Origin: Aliihoeflea sp. 40Bstr573
GTDB taxonomy: Bacteria; Pseudomonadota; Alphaproteobacteria; Rhizobiales; Rhizobiaceae
Length of the DNA: 64,000 nt
Direction of reading: 5' to 3'
Assembly (NCBI RefSeq): GCF_024105655.1
Contig: NZ_JAAAMH010000012.1
Span: 51,600 to 115,599, forward strand
Position numbers and translations under genes: made by a program. Positions 27,703-37,251 of the stretch are shown here, piece after piece (the first letter of the stretch is position 1; the number at the start of each line of letters is the position of its first letter). The notes beneath the pieces were generated by a model. The model was given only the letters and a program-made list of their open reading frames with translations. It was not told the DNA's origin and did no database searches.

Positions 27703-28194
27703 ATGTCGGATGTTTCAATGGTCGTGAATGGCCGCAAGGTCTCGGGTAGTGTGGAGGACCGGACCCTACTCGTACATTATTTGCGGGAAAATCTCGGATT
27801 GACGGGCACCCATGTCGGTTGCGACACATCGCAATGCGGCGCTTGCGTCGTCCACATGGACGGCAAGGCCATCAAATCCTGCTCCATTCTCGCCGCCCAG
27901 GCCTCCGGCTCCGAAATCACCACCATCGAGGGCCTCGCCCCCGGCGCCGAACTCCATCCGATGCAAGCCGCCTTCAAGGAACATCATGGTCTCCAGTGCG
28001 GCTTCTGCACGCCGGGCATGATCATGACCGCCGTCGACATGGTCCGCCGTCATCCTGAAGGGCTGGACGAGAAGACAGTGCGCAACGATCTCGAAGGAAA
28101 TATCTGCCGCTGCACGGGATACCACAACATCGTCCAGGCGATCCTGGCCGCATCGAAGGCGATGGCCGGCAAGAACGAGACGCAGGCGGCCTGA
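27703..28194 (+). CDS. coxS: CoxS-like small iron-sulfur subunit of a molybdenum hydroxylase
   Basis: This 163-aa subunit carries two [2Fe-2S] clusters: Cys40, 45, 48 and 60 in the plant-type ferredoxin domain, and Cys99, 102, 135 and 137 in the helical domain (CGFCTPGM and CRCTGY). It moves electrons from the molybdenum site of CoxL to the FAD of CoxM. ATG 27703 is chosen (GGAGGGAG a few nt upstream) over 27688. It is the first gene of a coxS-coxL-coxM operon. Confidence 0.95.
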   Translation: MSDVSMVVNGRKVSGSVEDRTLLVHYLRENLGLTGTHVGCDTSQCGACVVHMDGKAIKSCSILAAQASGSEITTIEGLAPGAELHPMQAAFKEHHGLQCGFCTPGMIMTAVDMVRRHPEGLDEKTVRNDLEGNICRCTGYHNIVQAILAASKAMAGKNETQAA

Positions 28195-28251
28195 CCGCCG
28201 GACCGATCCTTGGAAGTTCACTCGATTCGGTAACCGGAGGAGGTACTGAAA

Positions 28252-30606
28252 ATGGGAATTGAAGGCATTGGCGCCCGGGTGGCGCGCAAGGAAGACAAGA
28301 GATTCATCACCGGCGCCGGGCGCTACACCGACGATTTCGTCGTTCCCGGCATGAAGTTCGCGGCCTTCGTCAGAAGCCCGCATGCCCATGCGCGCATCCG
28401 CGGGATCGACGCCGACGCCGCGCGGCAGATGCCCGGCGTCATCGACGTGCTGACCGGCCCGGAAATGAAGGCCGACGGCATCGGCAACATCATCTGTGGC
28501 TGGATGATCCATTCGAAGGACGGCTCGCCGATGAAGATGGGCGCCTGGTCGCCGCTGGCGACGGAGACGGTGCGCTATGTCGGCGACGCCGTGGCGATCG
28601 TCGTTGCAGAGACGAAGGCTCAGGCCCGAGATGCCGCCGAAGCGGTCGAAGTCGACTACGAGGAACTCGAGGCCGTCATCCTGCCTGAAAAGGCGATGGA
28701 TCCGGGCGCGCCGCAGGTGCATCCCGAAGCGGAAAACAACCTGACCTTCGACTGGGAAGTGGGCGACGAGGCTGCCGTCAAGGCCGCGTTCGAGAAGGCG
28801 ACCCACCGCGTCAAGCTGGACATCCTGAACAATCGCCTGATCCCGAATGCGATCGAACCGCGCTCGGCCATCGGCCACTACAACAAGGCCGAGGATCACT
28901 ACACCTGCTACACGACCTCGCAGAACCCGCACGTGGCGCGCCTCGTCATGAGTGCGTTCTATAATGTTGCGCCGGAAAACAAGCTGCGCGTCATCGCGCC
29001 GGATGTCGGCGGCGGATTCGGCTCCAAGATCTACATCTACCCCGAGGAGATCACCTGCCTGTGGGCCTCGAAGAAGACCGGCGTGCCGGTGAAGTGGACG
29101 GCGGACCGTTCGGAAAGCTTCCTGACGGACGCCCATGCCCGCGACCACGTGACGACGGCCGAGATCGCGCTCGATGCCGACCACAGGATCACGGCGCTTC
29201 GCGCCGACACGATCGCCAATCTCGGCGCCTACATGTCGCTCTTCTCCTCCGCGACGCCGACCTATCTCTACGCCACGCTTCTGTCCGGCCAGTATGAGAT
29301 CCCGGCGATCTACTGCAACGTGAAGGCGGTCTATACGCACACCTGTCCGGTCGATGCCTATCGCGGCGCGGGACGGCCCGAAGCGACCTTTGTGGTGGAG
29401 CGCCTGGTCGAGACGGCCGCGCGCGAGCTCGGCATCTCGCCGGCCGAACTGCGCCGGAAGAACTTCATCAAGTCCTTTCCCTACCAGACGCCGGTGATCA
29501 TGAATTACGATTCCGGTGACTTCGACGCGCTGATCGATGCCGCGACGAAGGCGATCGACTATGATGGCTTCGCCCGCCGCAAGGAGGAAGCGAAGAGCCG
29601 GGGCAAGCTGCGCGGCATCGGCATGAGCTGCTATATCGAGGCCTGCGGCATTGCGCCGTCGGCGGCGGTCGGCTCGCTCGGCGCCGGCGTCGGCCTTTGG
29701 GAATCGGCCGAAGTCCGCGTGAACGCGGTCGGAACGGTCGAGGTCCTGACCGGCGCGCACAGCCATGGCCAGGGGCACGAGACCACTTTCGCGCAGCTCG
29801 TCTGCGACCGGTTCGGCCTGCCGATGGACAATGTGTCGATCGTCCATGGCGACACCGACAAGGTGCAGATGGGCATGGGCACATACGGCTCGCGCTCCGG
29901 TCCGGTGGGCATGTCGGCCATCGTCAAGGCCCTCGACAAGGTCGAGGCCAAGGCGAAGAAGATCGCTGCGCACATTTTGGAGGCCGATGAGGGCGACATC
30001 GTCATCGAGAATGGCGAGTGCAAGGTCGCAGGCACCGACAAGACGGTGCCCTGGTTCCAGCTCGCACTGGCCGCCTATACCGCGCACAATCTGCCGGGCG
30101 GCATGGAGCCGGGCCTCAAGGAGGGTGCATTCTACGACCCGACCAACTTCACCTTCCCGTCCGGCTGCTACATCTGCGAGGTCGAGATCGATCCTGAGAC
30201 CGGCAAGACCGAGATCGTCCAGTTCGTCGCTGCCGACGATTTCGGACGCGTCATCAATCCGATGATCGTCGAAGGCCAGGTTCATGGCGGGCTCGCGCAA
30301 GGCATCGGCCAGGCGCTTCTGGAAGGCGCCGCCTATGACCGCAATACCGGCCAGCTCGTCACCGGCAGCTACATGGACTACACCATGCCGCGCGCCGACG
30401 ACCTGCCGTCCTTCCAGGTGCCGATGACCGAGACGATCTGCCCCGGCAATCCGCTCGGCATCAAGGGCTGCGGCGAGGCGGGCGCGATCGGTTCCCCGCC
30501 GGCCGTCATGAACGCGATCACCGACGCGATCGGCAACAACGACCTGACGATGCCCGCCACGCCGCAAAAGGTCTGGGCGGCGCTCAACGCAGCAACGCGG
30601 CACTAG
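28252..30606 (+). CDS. coxL: form II CO dehydrogenase-like molybdenum hydroxylase large subunit
   Basis: This 784-aa subunit binds the molybdenum-MCD cofactor. The active-site loop at about residues 369-375 reads AYRGAGR, the form II signature, not the AYxCSFR of proven form I CO dehydrogenases. Cofactor motifs such as [18 protein letters not shown] and GCGEAGAIG with the base Glu are present. GGAGG precedes ATG 28252. CO oxidation by form II enzymes is uncertain, so the true substrate may be an aldehyde or N-heterocycle. Gene order S-L-M also fits form II. Confidence 0.9.
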   Translation: MGIEGIGARVARKEDKRFITGAGRYTDDFVVPGMKFAAFVRSPHAHARIRGIDADAARQMPGVIDVLTGPEMKADGIGNIICGWMIHSKDGSPMKMGAWSPLATETVRYVGDAVAIVVAETKAQARDAAEAVEVDYEELEAVILPEKAMDPGAPQVHPEAENNLTFDWEVGDEAAVKAAFEKATHRVKLDILNNRLIPNAIEPRSAIGHYNKAEDHYTCYTTSQNPHVARLVMSAFYNVAPENKLRVIAPDVGGGFGSKIYIYPEEITCLWASKKTGVPVKWTADRSESFLTDAHARDHVTTAEIALDADHRITALRADTIANLGAYMSLFSSATPTYLYATLLSGQYEIPAIYCNVKAVYTHTCPVDAYRGAGRPEATFVVERLVETAARELGISPAELRRKNFIKSFPYQTPVIMNYDSGDFDALIDAATKAIDYDGFARRKEEAKSRGKLRGIGMSCYIEACGIAPSAAVGSLGAGVGLWESAEVRVNAVGTVEVLTGAHSHGQGHETTFAQLVCDRFGLPMDNVSIVHGDTDKVQMGMGTYGSRSGPVGMSAIVKALDKVEAKAKKIAAHILEADEGDIVIENGECKVAGTDKTVPWFQLALAAYTAHNLPGGMEPGLKEGAFYDPTNFTFPSGCYICEVEIDPETGKTEIVQFVAADDFGRVINPMIVEGQVHGGLAQGIGQALLEGAAYDRNTGQLVTGSYMDYTMPRADDLPSFQVPMTETICPGNPLGIKGCGEAGAIGSPPAVMNAITDAIGNNDLTMPATPQKVWAALNAATRH

Positions 30607-30617
30607 GAGGAACGCAC

Positions 30618-31418
30618 ATGTACCAGACCAATTATCACCGCGCGTCCTCCCTCGAGGACGCCGCAAATGTCCACGCCGGTGCCGATGAGGCCAAATATCT
30701 CCTTGGCGGAATGACGCTCATCCCGGCCATGAAGACGCGGCTCGCGGCCCCGTCGGACCTGATCGACCTGCGGCACGTGGATGGGCTCAAGGGCATCAGG
30801 GTCTCCGGCCGCGAAGTCGAGATCGGCGCGGCCACCACCCATGCCGACATCGCCCAGTCGAAGGAGATCGAGAGCGTCTGCCCCGCCCTGCACTACATGG
30901 CGAACCACATCGGCGACCCGCTGGTGCGCCATCTCGGCACGATCGGCGGCTCGGTCGCGAACAACGACCCGGCGCAAGACTATCCGGCCGCACTGTTGGC
31001 GGTGGACGGCACGATCGTGACCAACAAGCGCGAGTTGAAGGCCGACGCCTTTTTCACCGGCCTGTTCGAGACGGCGCTGGAAGACGACGAGATCGTCACC
31101 GCGGTGAAGTTCACCGCCCCGGAGCGTTGCGGCTACGAGAAGTTCCGCAACCCGGCCTCGCGTTATGCGATGACGGGCGTCTTCGTCGCCAAGAGCGCCG
31201 GCGGCGTGCGCGTTGCGGTGACGGGTGCAGGCGAGAACGGGGTCTACCGCGCCAAGGAGCTGGAGGAAAAGCTTGCCTCCAACTTCGCGCCAAGCGCCCT
31301 CGACGGCGCGACGGTGCCTTCATCGAACCTGATGTCGGACATTCACGCCTCGTCGGAGTACCGCGCCAATCTCGTGGTGGTGATGGCCAAGCGCGCTGTC
31401 GCCAAGGCTGCCGGCTGA
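30618..31418 (+). CDS. coxM: CoxM-like FAD-binding medium subunit
   Basis: This 266-aa flavoprotein of the xanthine dehydrogenase/CO dehydrogenase medium-chain type has the FAD motifs LLGGMTLIPAMKTRLA and TIGGSVANNDPAQDYPAALLA. It accepts electrons from the CoxS clusters and passes them to quinone or another carrier. It starts 11 nt after coxL and ends the operon. No coxDEF or other maturation genes follow, and the nearest CoxG-like gene is 16 kb away. Confidence 0.93.
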   Translation: MYQTNYHRASSLEDAANVHAGADEAKYLLGGMTLIPAMKTRLAAPSDLIDLRHVDGLKGIRVSGREVEIGAATTHADIAQSKEIESVCPALHYMANHIGDPLVRHLGTIGGSVANNDPAQDYPAALLAVDGTIVTNKRELKADAFFTGLFETALEDDEIVTAVKFTAPERCGYEKFRNPASRYAMTGVFVAKSAGGVRVAVTGAGENGVYRAKELEEKLASNFAPSALDGATVPSSNLMSDIHASSEYRANLVVVMAKRAVAKAAG

Positions 31419-31426
31419 CATGCGAC

Positions 31427-31450
31427 CGGGCGGGCGGCAACGCCCGCCCG
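31427..31450. terminator. GC-rich hairpin between converging coxM and EamA genes
   Basis: CGGGCGGGCG and CGCCCGCCCG form a perfect 10-bp stem with a GCAA loop. There is no T-run on either side, so termination strength is uncertain, but the position between two convergent stops fits. Confidence 0.55.
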
Positions 31451-31457
31451 CTTCGGC

Positions 31458-32372
31458 TTACGAATTCGTCCGGGCGCGTTTCGTGCGACTGATCCGTTCG
31501 CGCCATGTGATGGTGATCGCGCTGGCGATGATTAGCGCGGCGCCGATCCAGCTCGCGAGCGCAGGCACTTCCGCAAACAGCGCGTAGTCGTAGCCTGCGG
31601 CGAAGATCAGCGTCAGATAGAAAAACGGCATCACAAAGCTCGCCTCGCCGCGGCGAAGCGCCTGGATAAACAGCGCCTGGACGCAAATCATGGTCGTTCC
31701 GAGCGTTGCCATGAGCAACCATTGGCCCGGTGTCGGCGCGACCCACACGAAGCTTGCCGCGGTTGCGGCAAGGGCAGCGCCGGCGAAATTGTTGATCGCC
31801 AGGATGCGCAGAGGCGGCTCGCTGTCGGCGAGCTTCTTGATCAGGATTGCCTCGGCGCCCATGAACAGCGCGGCGACCAGCGCCACCAGCGCGATCGGCT
31901 GAAACGCGGCCGAACCGGGCTGGACGATGGTCATCGCGCCGATGAAGGCGACCGCCGCCGCTCCCCAACGCCACGGCCCGACCTTCTCGCCCAGAAGCGG
32001 GATCGAAAGCAGCATCGCGACGACGGGGTTGAGAAACGAGATCGCGTTGGCATCGGCAAGCCGCATGAGCCCGGACGCGGCGAAAAGTGCGCTCACGCCC
32101 GCCCAGCCGAACAGAACCCGCAAGACATGATTGGTCCACCGCGTCCCGGTGAAGGACGGCCGCGCCGCGACGAGAAACGGCATCAGGACAAGCGCGGCGA
32201 AGCAAAAGCGCCCTGCGGAAATCTGGAACGGGTGAAGCGGGCTGTCGCCGCCCGCCGGCCCGAGCATTTTGGCGATGAGCGTCGTGGCGGCAAGCAGCGC
32301 GCAGGCAAGGAGCATCAGCCCGACGGCAGCGGCCGCGTCCTTCGGGCTGTGCCTTGCGACGCTGTCGCTCAA
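31458..32372 (-). CDS. EamA/DMT-family transporter
   Basis: This inner-membrane protein of about 304 aa has about ten hydrophobic segments in two EamA halves, as in the drug/metabolite transporter family. Members export amino acids, nucleosides or other small metabolites; the substrate here is unknown. The start is taken as TTG 32372, which overlaps the stop of the upstream nitronate monooxygenase-like gene as TTGA. The Shine-Dalgarno is weak, and no ATG lies at the expected position. Coupling to the upstream gene suggests a shared pathway. Confidence 0.82.
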   Translation of the reverse strand: MSDSVARHSPKDAAAAVGLMLLACALLAATTLIAKMLGPAGGDSPLHPFQISAGRFCFAALVLMPFLVAARPSFTGTRWTNHVLRVLFGWAGVSALFAASGLMRLADANAISFLNPVVAMLLSIPLLGEKVGPWRWGAAAVAFIGAMTIVQPGSAAFQPIALVALVAALFMGAEAILIKKLADSEPPLRILAINNFAGAALAATAASFVWVAPTPGQWLLMATLGTTMICVQALFIQALRRGEASFVMPFFYLTLIFAAGYDYALFAEVPALASWIGAALIIASAITITWRERISRTKRARTNS

Positions 32373-33322
32373 GCTGCGAGCTTCTTCTTCGCGTCCTGGT
32401 ATTCGCGGGCAAGCCGATCGACCAGCTCGGCCGCGCCGACCACGGAATCGACCGCGCCGATGCCCTGGCCGCAGCCCCAGATATCCTTCCAGGCCTTCGA
32501 CTTGTCGCCGCCGAAATTCATCGTGGACGGGTCGGATTCGGGCAGATTGTTCGGGTCCATGCCGGCCTTTTCGACCGAGCCCTTCAGATAGTTCCCGTGG
32601 ACGCCGGTAAACAGGTTGGAATAGACGATGTCTGCGGCCTTGGAATCGACGATCATCTGCTTGTAGTCGTCGGACGCGCGCGCCTCCCGCGTCGCGATGA
32701 AAGGCGAGCCGATATAGGCCAGGTCCGCGCCCATAGCCTGGGCGGCAAGCACCGCGCCGCCATTGGCGATCGCGCCCGACAGCAAAAGCGGCCCGTTGAA
32801 CCACTGGCGGATTTCCTGGACCAGGGCGAAGGGCGAGAGCGTGCCGGCATGGCCGCCAGCTCCCGCTGCGACCGCGATCAGCCCGTCTGCGCCGCGCTTG
32901 ATGGCGTTGCGCGCATGGCGATCGTGGATGATGTCGTGCAGCACGATGCCGCCATAGGAATGCACGGCCTGATTGACCTCTTCGACCGCGCCCAGCGAGG
33001 AGATGACGATCGGCACCTTGTACTTGACGCACAGCGCAAGATCTTCCTCGAGCCGCGTGTTCGACTTGTGAACGATCTGGTTGACCGCGAACGGCGCGGC
33101 CTTGGCCTGCGGGTTGGCCGCATCATGTGCCGCAAGATCCTCGGTGATCTCGGCCAGCCACTCGTCGAGCTGCGATGCCGGGCGCGCGTTCAGCGCCGGA
33201 AAGGAACCGACGATGCCCGCCTTGCACTGGGCCAGCACAAGGGGCGGATGGGAGATGATGAAGAGCGGCGAGCCGACGACGGGAATGCGCAGATTGGTCT
33301 TAAGGATGTCGGGCAGCGCCAT
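32369..33322 (-). CDS. nitronate monooxygenase-like FMN flavoprotein
   Basis: This 317-aa TIM-barrel flavoenzyme matches the nitronate monooxygenase (2-nitropropane dioxygenase) family, with PVVGSPLFIISHPPLVLAQ at the start, AAGAGGHAG with the conserved His, and the FMN loop GPLLLSGAIANGGAVLAA. Family members oxidise nitronates, though related FabK-type enzymes reduce enoyl thioesters. GGAGG precedes ATG 33322. The promoter carries an exact copy of the 18-bp operator found in front of the beta-oxidation operon at 47.7 kb, so it may be controlled together with fatty-acid breakdown. Confidence 0.9.
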   Translation of the reverse strand: MALPDILKTNLRIPVVGSPLFIISHPPLVLAQCKAGIVGSFPALNARPASQLDEWLAEITEDLAAHDAANPQAKAAPFAVNQIVHKSNTRLEEDLALCVKYKVPIVISSLGAVEEVNQAVHSYGGIVLHDIIHDRHARNAIKRGADGLIAVAAGAGGHAGTLSPFALVQEIRQWFNGPLLLSGAIANGGAVLAAQAMGADLAYIGSPFIATREARASDDYKQMIVDSKAADIVYSNLFTGVHGNYLKGSVEKAGMDPNNLPESDPSTMNFGGDKSKAWKDIWGCGQGIGAVDSVVGAAELVDRLAREYQDAKKKLAA

Positions 33323-33343
33323 TCGGGTCCTCCATGGATATTT

Positions 33344-33361
33344 GACGTTTGCGTAAACGTC
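33344..33361 (-). promoter_or_regulatory. MerR-type operator upstream of the nitronate monooxygenase gene
   Basis: On the minus strand the sequence is GACGTTTACGCAAACGTC, with 7-nt arms around ACGC. It lies 21 nt above the start of the downstream gene. It is identical over 18 bp to the core of the palindrome at 47711-47752. Confidence 0.75.
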
Positions 33362-33367
33362 GTTACT

Positions 33368-33403
33368 AGAGCATCGGCACGAAAAGTGGAAACCGGTTTT
33401 CGG
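33368..33403. repeat. rhizobial-type intergenic palindromic repeat
   Basis: The stretch around CGAAAAGTGGAAACCGG and GGTTTTCGG resembles an imperfect palindrome that I recall as dispersed in many copies between genes of rhizobia and related genera. Only one copy was noticed in this window. It supports the Hyphomicrobiales placement. Confidence 0.55.
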
Positions 33404-33494
33404 CTTGGCCGCGCCATTGAACCGGCCGCCCGGCACGTTTAACGATGTGGCAACGATCATGGTCAATGGTCGGTAAACAACAAAAGGGTGCCGC

Positions 33495-34529
33495 TTGGAC
33501 GGGATCGAGCAAGCAATCAGACGGGCCCTGGCCAAGGGAAATGACGACGACCGGACCTTCCGTGAAAAGGTCTATCGGTCCGCATTTGCCGCACTCGACC
33601 GCTCCTTGAAGGAAAAGCCTGAACTGACGGTCGAGAACGCCATCAAGCGACGCAAGGCTCTGCAGGCGACCGTCAAGGCGATCGAAACGGAATATGTCCC
33701 GGCGATGGCGCCCGAGCCGGTCGTCGCATCCGCGCCGGCCTCGCTGGCGCCTTCGGTCGCGCCGGAGCTTCGTGCAGACCGACGCGTCGGGCCGGTCGAT
33801 GCGGCTTCGCGTTTGGAGCCCGAGCTTGCCGCGCCCGCGCGCCGGCCCGTCCGGCTCGACCAGGCGCGAACTGCAAGGGAGCGCAAGCCCAGGAAACGCG
33901 GCAGCGGCCGCATGCTGTCGATTGCCACTGGCCTCGTCATTCTGGCAGTCATCGGCACCGGACTGTGGTGGGCCTACGCCAATTTCGGCCATTTCATCGG
34001 CGCGGACATGCGCCAGATTGAGGCCGCGATCAACGAAAGCCGCGGCCAGTCCGGCCCGCCCGCGCTTTCCGCCGACGGCGCAAGTGCCGATGCCGGCTGG
34101 ACCACGATATTCGAGCCGGCGGATATCGAGCTCGTCGCGCCGCCGGAAGGCGCATCGGCCGAGGCGACGCAGGACGAGGCCGGCAGCTATATGCGCATCC
34201 GCTCGGGCGCGTCGGGTGCGCCGATCGCGTTCACCGTCGGCCAGAACCTGCTCGATCGTTTCGCCGGCCAGCGCGTCGTGTTCAACATCGTCGCGCGCGG
34301 CATCGAAGGGGAGGGGACGCAGATTTCGGTCGAATGCGATTTCGGCGCCCTCGGCAATTGCGGACGCACGCGTTACGATGTCGGGACGACGCAGGAGGAT
34401 CACCTCTTCGAGGTCGCCCTGCCGCAAGGCTCCGCCGCCAATACGAGCACGATCACCGTCAACACCGACGTTACGGGCGCGGGACGCGGGGTCGATATTT
34501 TCGCGATCCTCATGCGGCCGGCCGAGTGA
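33495..34529 (+). CDS. conserved single-pass membrane protein, function unknown
   Basis: This protein of about 344 aa is not recognised as a defined family. A helical, charged N-terminal part (about 1-68) is followed by an Ala/Pro-rich linker, a basic stretch (about 126-139) and one membrane helix (about 140-161). The remaining 180 residues would face the periplasm and look beta-rich (for example AFTVGQNLLDRFAGQRVVFNIVARG and a carbohydrate-binding-like ending). The start TTG 33495 has only AAGGG-like spacing support and may be wrong. It abuts the ligase gene tail to tail. Confidence 0.7.
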   Translation: MDGIEQAIRRALAKGNDDDRTFREKVYRSAFAALDRSLKEKPELTVENAIKRRKALQATVKAIETEYVPAMAPEPVVASAPASLAPSVAPELRADRRVGPVDAASRLEPELAAPARRPVRLDQARTARERKPRKRGSGRMLSIATGLVILAVIGTGLWWAYANFGHFIGADMRQIEAAINESRGQSGPPALSADGASADAGWTTIFEPADIELVAPPEGASAEATQDEAGSYMRIRSGASGAPIAFTVGQNLLDRFAGQRVVFNIVARGIEGEGTQISVECDFGALGNCGRTRYDVGTTQEDHLFEVALPQGSAANTSTITVNTDVTGAGRGVDIFAILMRPAE

Positions 34530-36134
34530 TCAGCCGTCGAGCATCGACAAAAGCGCGTCGAGCCGGTCCGCTTCGCCGGCCGGCTTGTCCCATCTGAGCC
34601 GCGAGACGCGCGGGAAGCGCATGGCAACGCCCGACTTGTGCCGCGTCGAGCGGTTGAGTCCTTCGAACGCAACCTCGATGACGAGCCCATGGTCGGGCTC
34701 CGCCCGCACCGATCGCACAGGCCCGAAGCGGTCGATCGTGTTGTCGCGGATGTATTTGTCGAGCCGTTTCAGTTCCTCGTCGGTGAAGCCGAAATAGGCC
34801 TTGCCGACCGGCACCAGTTCCGGCTGGTCCCCCGGCCCGGTCCACACGCCGAACGTATAGTCCGAATAAAAGCTCGAGCGCTTGCCGTGCCCGCGCTGCG
34901 CGTACATCAGAACGGCATCCACCGTATAGGGATTGCGTTTCCACTTGAACCAGGGACCCTTTGGCCGGCCCGGCACATAGGTTGAGTCGAGCCGCTTCAG
35001 CATCACCCCCTCGATCACCGGATGCGGCGGCGTCTGGCGCATGGTGTCGAGTTCCTCCCACGCGGCGAAATCGACCAGGGGCGACAGGTCGAAGCGGGTC
35101 GCGTCCAGCGTCGCCACGAAGGCCTCAAGCCGCTGCCGCCGCTCGGCGAAGGGCAGCTTGCGCAGATCCTCGTCGCTAAGTTGCAGAAGGTCGTAGCATC
35201 GCACGAAGGCCGGAAACTGCTTCTGGATCTTCGGCGTCACGACCTTGCGGTTGAGCCGCTGCTGCAGGTCGGAGAAGGTGCCGGTGTTGCCGCCGGGCGC
35301 GCCGACGAGCAGTTCGCCGTCGATCGCAGCGTTGAAATCCATCGATTCCAGAAGGTCGGGGAAGGTGCCCGAAATGTCGTCTCCGGTGCGTGAATAAAGT
35401 CGCGCGACACCGTCCTCGCAGACCACCTGGACACGAATGCCGTCCCATTTCCATTCCGCCGCATAGTCTGCCGGTACGATGCGCGTCAGGTCGGATTCTT
35501 CCACTGCGTTCGACAGCATGACCGGCCGGAACATCGCGCGGGCGGCGTGAACAGGCTTCTCGCCCTTGCCGTCGAGCCAGGCGAAAAGGCTGAGATAGGG
35601 CGGCTCCAGCCCGTGCCACAATTCTTCGATCTCGTGGACGTGCACCTTGCCGTAATCGGCCAGCGCCTGCTTGGCGAGCCGGGCCGATACGCCAACGCGA
35701 AGCCCGCCGGTGACGAGCTTCAGGACCGCAAAGCGGGACGCCGTCTCCATGCGGTCGAGGAGGCCCGCGAGCACTTTCGGCGCGTCGGATCGGCTGGCCG
35801 AATGGAGCCGCTCGACAGCTTCGGAAAGCGACACCCCGCCGGGAATGGCCTCGACCTGCGCATCGATGCCCCAGACCAGCGAGACCGTTTCGGCAAGGTC
35901 GCCGACATAGTCGTAGGAATAGGCGAACAGCGTCTCGTCCATGCGCTCGGCCATCAATGACCGCAGCACGCCGGGCTTGACCGCGTTGAACGAGAGATTG
36001 CCGGTGATCGCCGCCAAAGCAAGGCCGCGATCGGGGTCGGGCGCCTCGCGGAAATAGTCCTGCATCAAGGTCAGCTTCGCGTTGCGCGAAGAGGTGATCA
36101 GCAAACGGTCGAGCAGTTCCGCAAACCGGTCCAT
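34530..36134 (-). CDS. ATP-dependent DNA ligase of the ligase-associated DNA-damage cluster
   Basis: This 534-aa enzyme seals DNA nicks with ATP. The adenylation lysine is Lys229 in KWDG; an N-terminal domain (about 1-200) and a C-terminal OB fold enclose the core. It matches the ligase that occurs with an MBL exonuclease, an Lhr-type helicase and PdeM and is described as a cisplatin-damage response ligase. The start overlaps the exonuclease stop as TAATG. The main replicative ligase of such bacteria is the NAD-dependent LigA, not this one. Confidence 0.93.
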   Translation of the reverse strand: MDRFAELLDRLLITSSRNAKLTLMQDYFREAPDPDRGLALAAITGNLSFNAVKPGVLRSLMAERMDETLFAYSYDYVGDLAETVSLVWGIDAQVEAIPGGVSLSEAVERLHSASRSDAPKVLAGLLDRMETASRFAVLKLVTGGLRVGVSARLAKQALADYGKVHVHEIEELWHGLEPPYLSLFAWLDGKGEKPVHAARAMFRPVMLSNAVEESDLTRIVPADYAAEWKWDGIRVQVVCEDGVARLYSRTGDDISGTFPDLLESMDFNAAIDGELLVGAPGGNTGTFSDLQQRLNRKVVTPKIQKQFPAFVRCYDLLQLSDEDLRKLPFAERRQRLEAFVATLDATRFDLSPLVDFAAWEELDTMRQTPPHPVIEGVMLKRLDSTYVPGRPKGPWFKWKRNPYTVDAVLMYAQRGHGKRSSFYSDYTFGVWTGPGDQPELVPVGKAYFGFTDEELKRLDKYIRDNTIDRFGPVRSVRAEPDHGLVIEVAFEGLNRSTRHKSGVAMRFPRVSRLRWDKPAGEADRLDALLSMLDG

Positions 36135-37144
36135 TACTCTGCTTCGTCCTCATATCCGAAGAGATGCAGCGGACGCGCCTTGATGCCGTTGAGCTCGCAC
36201 CAGCGCACCAGCGCCTCCTCGCGGCCATGCGTGACCCAGACCTCGCCGGCCTTCACCTCGCGGATCGTGGCGATCAGTTCGTCCCAGTCGGAATGGTCGG
36301 AGATGATCAGCGGCAGTTCCACGCCGCGCTGTTTCACCCGCTGCCGGATCCGCATCCAGCCCGATGCGAAGGAGGCGACTGGATCGGGAAAGCGTCGCGC
36401 CCAGCGGTCGGCGAAGGCGGACGGCGTGCCGACCACGATGGCCCCGGCGAACTGCGATTTTGACCCACGCTCGATGGTCGCCGGTTCGAGCGGCCCAAGA
36501 TCGATGCCCTGGCTCTGGTAGTAGTCGCACAGCTTCTGTAGCGCGCCGTGGATATAGATCGGCTCGTTGTGGCCTGCCTGGCGGATGAGCTTGATGACGC
36601 GCTGCGCCTTGCCGAGTGCATAGGCGCCGACGAGATGCGCGCGCTCGGGAAACTGCCGGACGGATTTCAAGAGCCGCGCGATCTCCAACCTGTCGTCGGG
36701 GTGGCGGAAGACGGGCAGCGCGAAGGTCGCCTCGGTGATGAAGACGTCGCATTCGACCGGCTCGAATTCCTGCGCCGTCGCATCCGGCCGCCGCTTGTAG
36801 TCGCCAGACGCGACGATTCGCAGTCCGTCCTTCTCGACCGCGATCTGCGCCGAACCGAGGACATGCCCCGCCGGATGGAACGAGACCCTCACGCCGTTGA
36901 TATCGAGGCTCTCGCCGAAATCGATCGGTTGCGACGAGCCGGCGAAATTCTCGCCATAGCGGATGCCCATGATGTCGAGCGTCTGCCGCGTCGCCAGCAC
37001 ATGGGCATGGCCAGGCCGCGCATGGTCGGCATGGCCGTGCGTGATCAGCGCACGCGAAACCGGGCGCACCGGATCGATGAAGAAATCGCCGGGCGGGCAG
37101 TAGAGACCTTCGGGACGCGGGATCAGCAGATGGTGCGGGTTCAT
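36134..37144 (-). CDS. ligase-associated DNA exonuclease (MBL/beta-CASP fold)
   Basis: This 336-aa protein has the metallo-beta-lactamase motif HGHADH (residues 36-41), the DYKRRPD and ITEATFALP segments and a C-terminal ISDHSDW. It is similar to mRNA 3'-end processing/SNM1-type nucleases and belongs to the ligase-associated exonuclease family. It probably trims DNA ends before the ligase acts. It forms a two-gene operon with the ligase (1-nt overlap) and is divergent from the methyltransferase gene. Confidence 0.93.
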   Translation of the reverse strand: MNPHHLLIPRPEGLYCPPGDFFIDPVRPVSRALITHGHADHARPGHAHVLATRQTLDIMGIRYGENFAGSSQPIDFGESLDINGVRVSFHPAGHVLGSAQIAVEKDGLRIVASGDYKRRPDATAQEFEPVECDVFITEATFALPVFRHPDDRLEIARLLKSVRQFPERAHLVGAYALGKAQRVIKLIRQAGHNEPIYIHGALQKLCDYYQSQGIDLGPLEPATIERGSKSQFAGAIVVGTPSAFADRWARRFPDPVASFASGWMRIRQRVKQRGVELPLIISDHSDWDELIATIREVKAGEVWVTHGREEALVRWCELNGIKARPLHLFGYEDEAE

Positions 37145-37251
37145 GGTTCACAACAGATAGGATTTCCGGCCCGCACGGAAAGGGATTGCGAAAGCGCTCG
37201 AATTGGCAGATAAGCCGCGCGCCCGATCATGGGCAGCGAGCCCCTTCGAAA

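Noticed and set aside
27766..30666. Open frame of about 966 codons on the minus strand
   Set aside because: It is antisense to coxS and coxL and has no family features.
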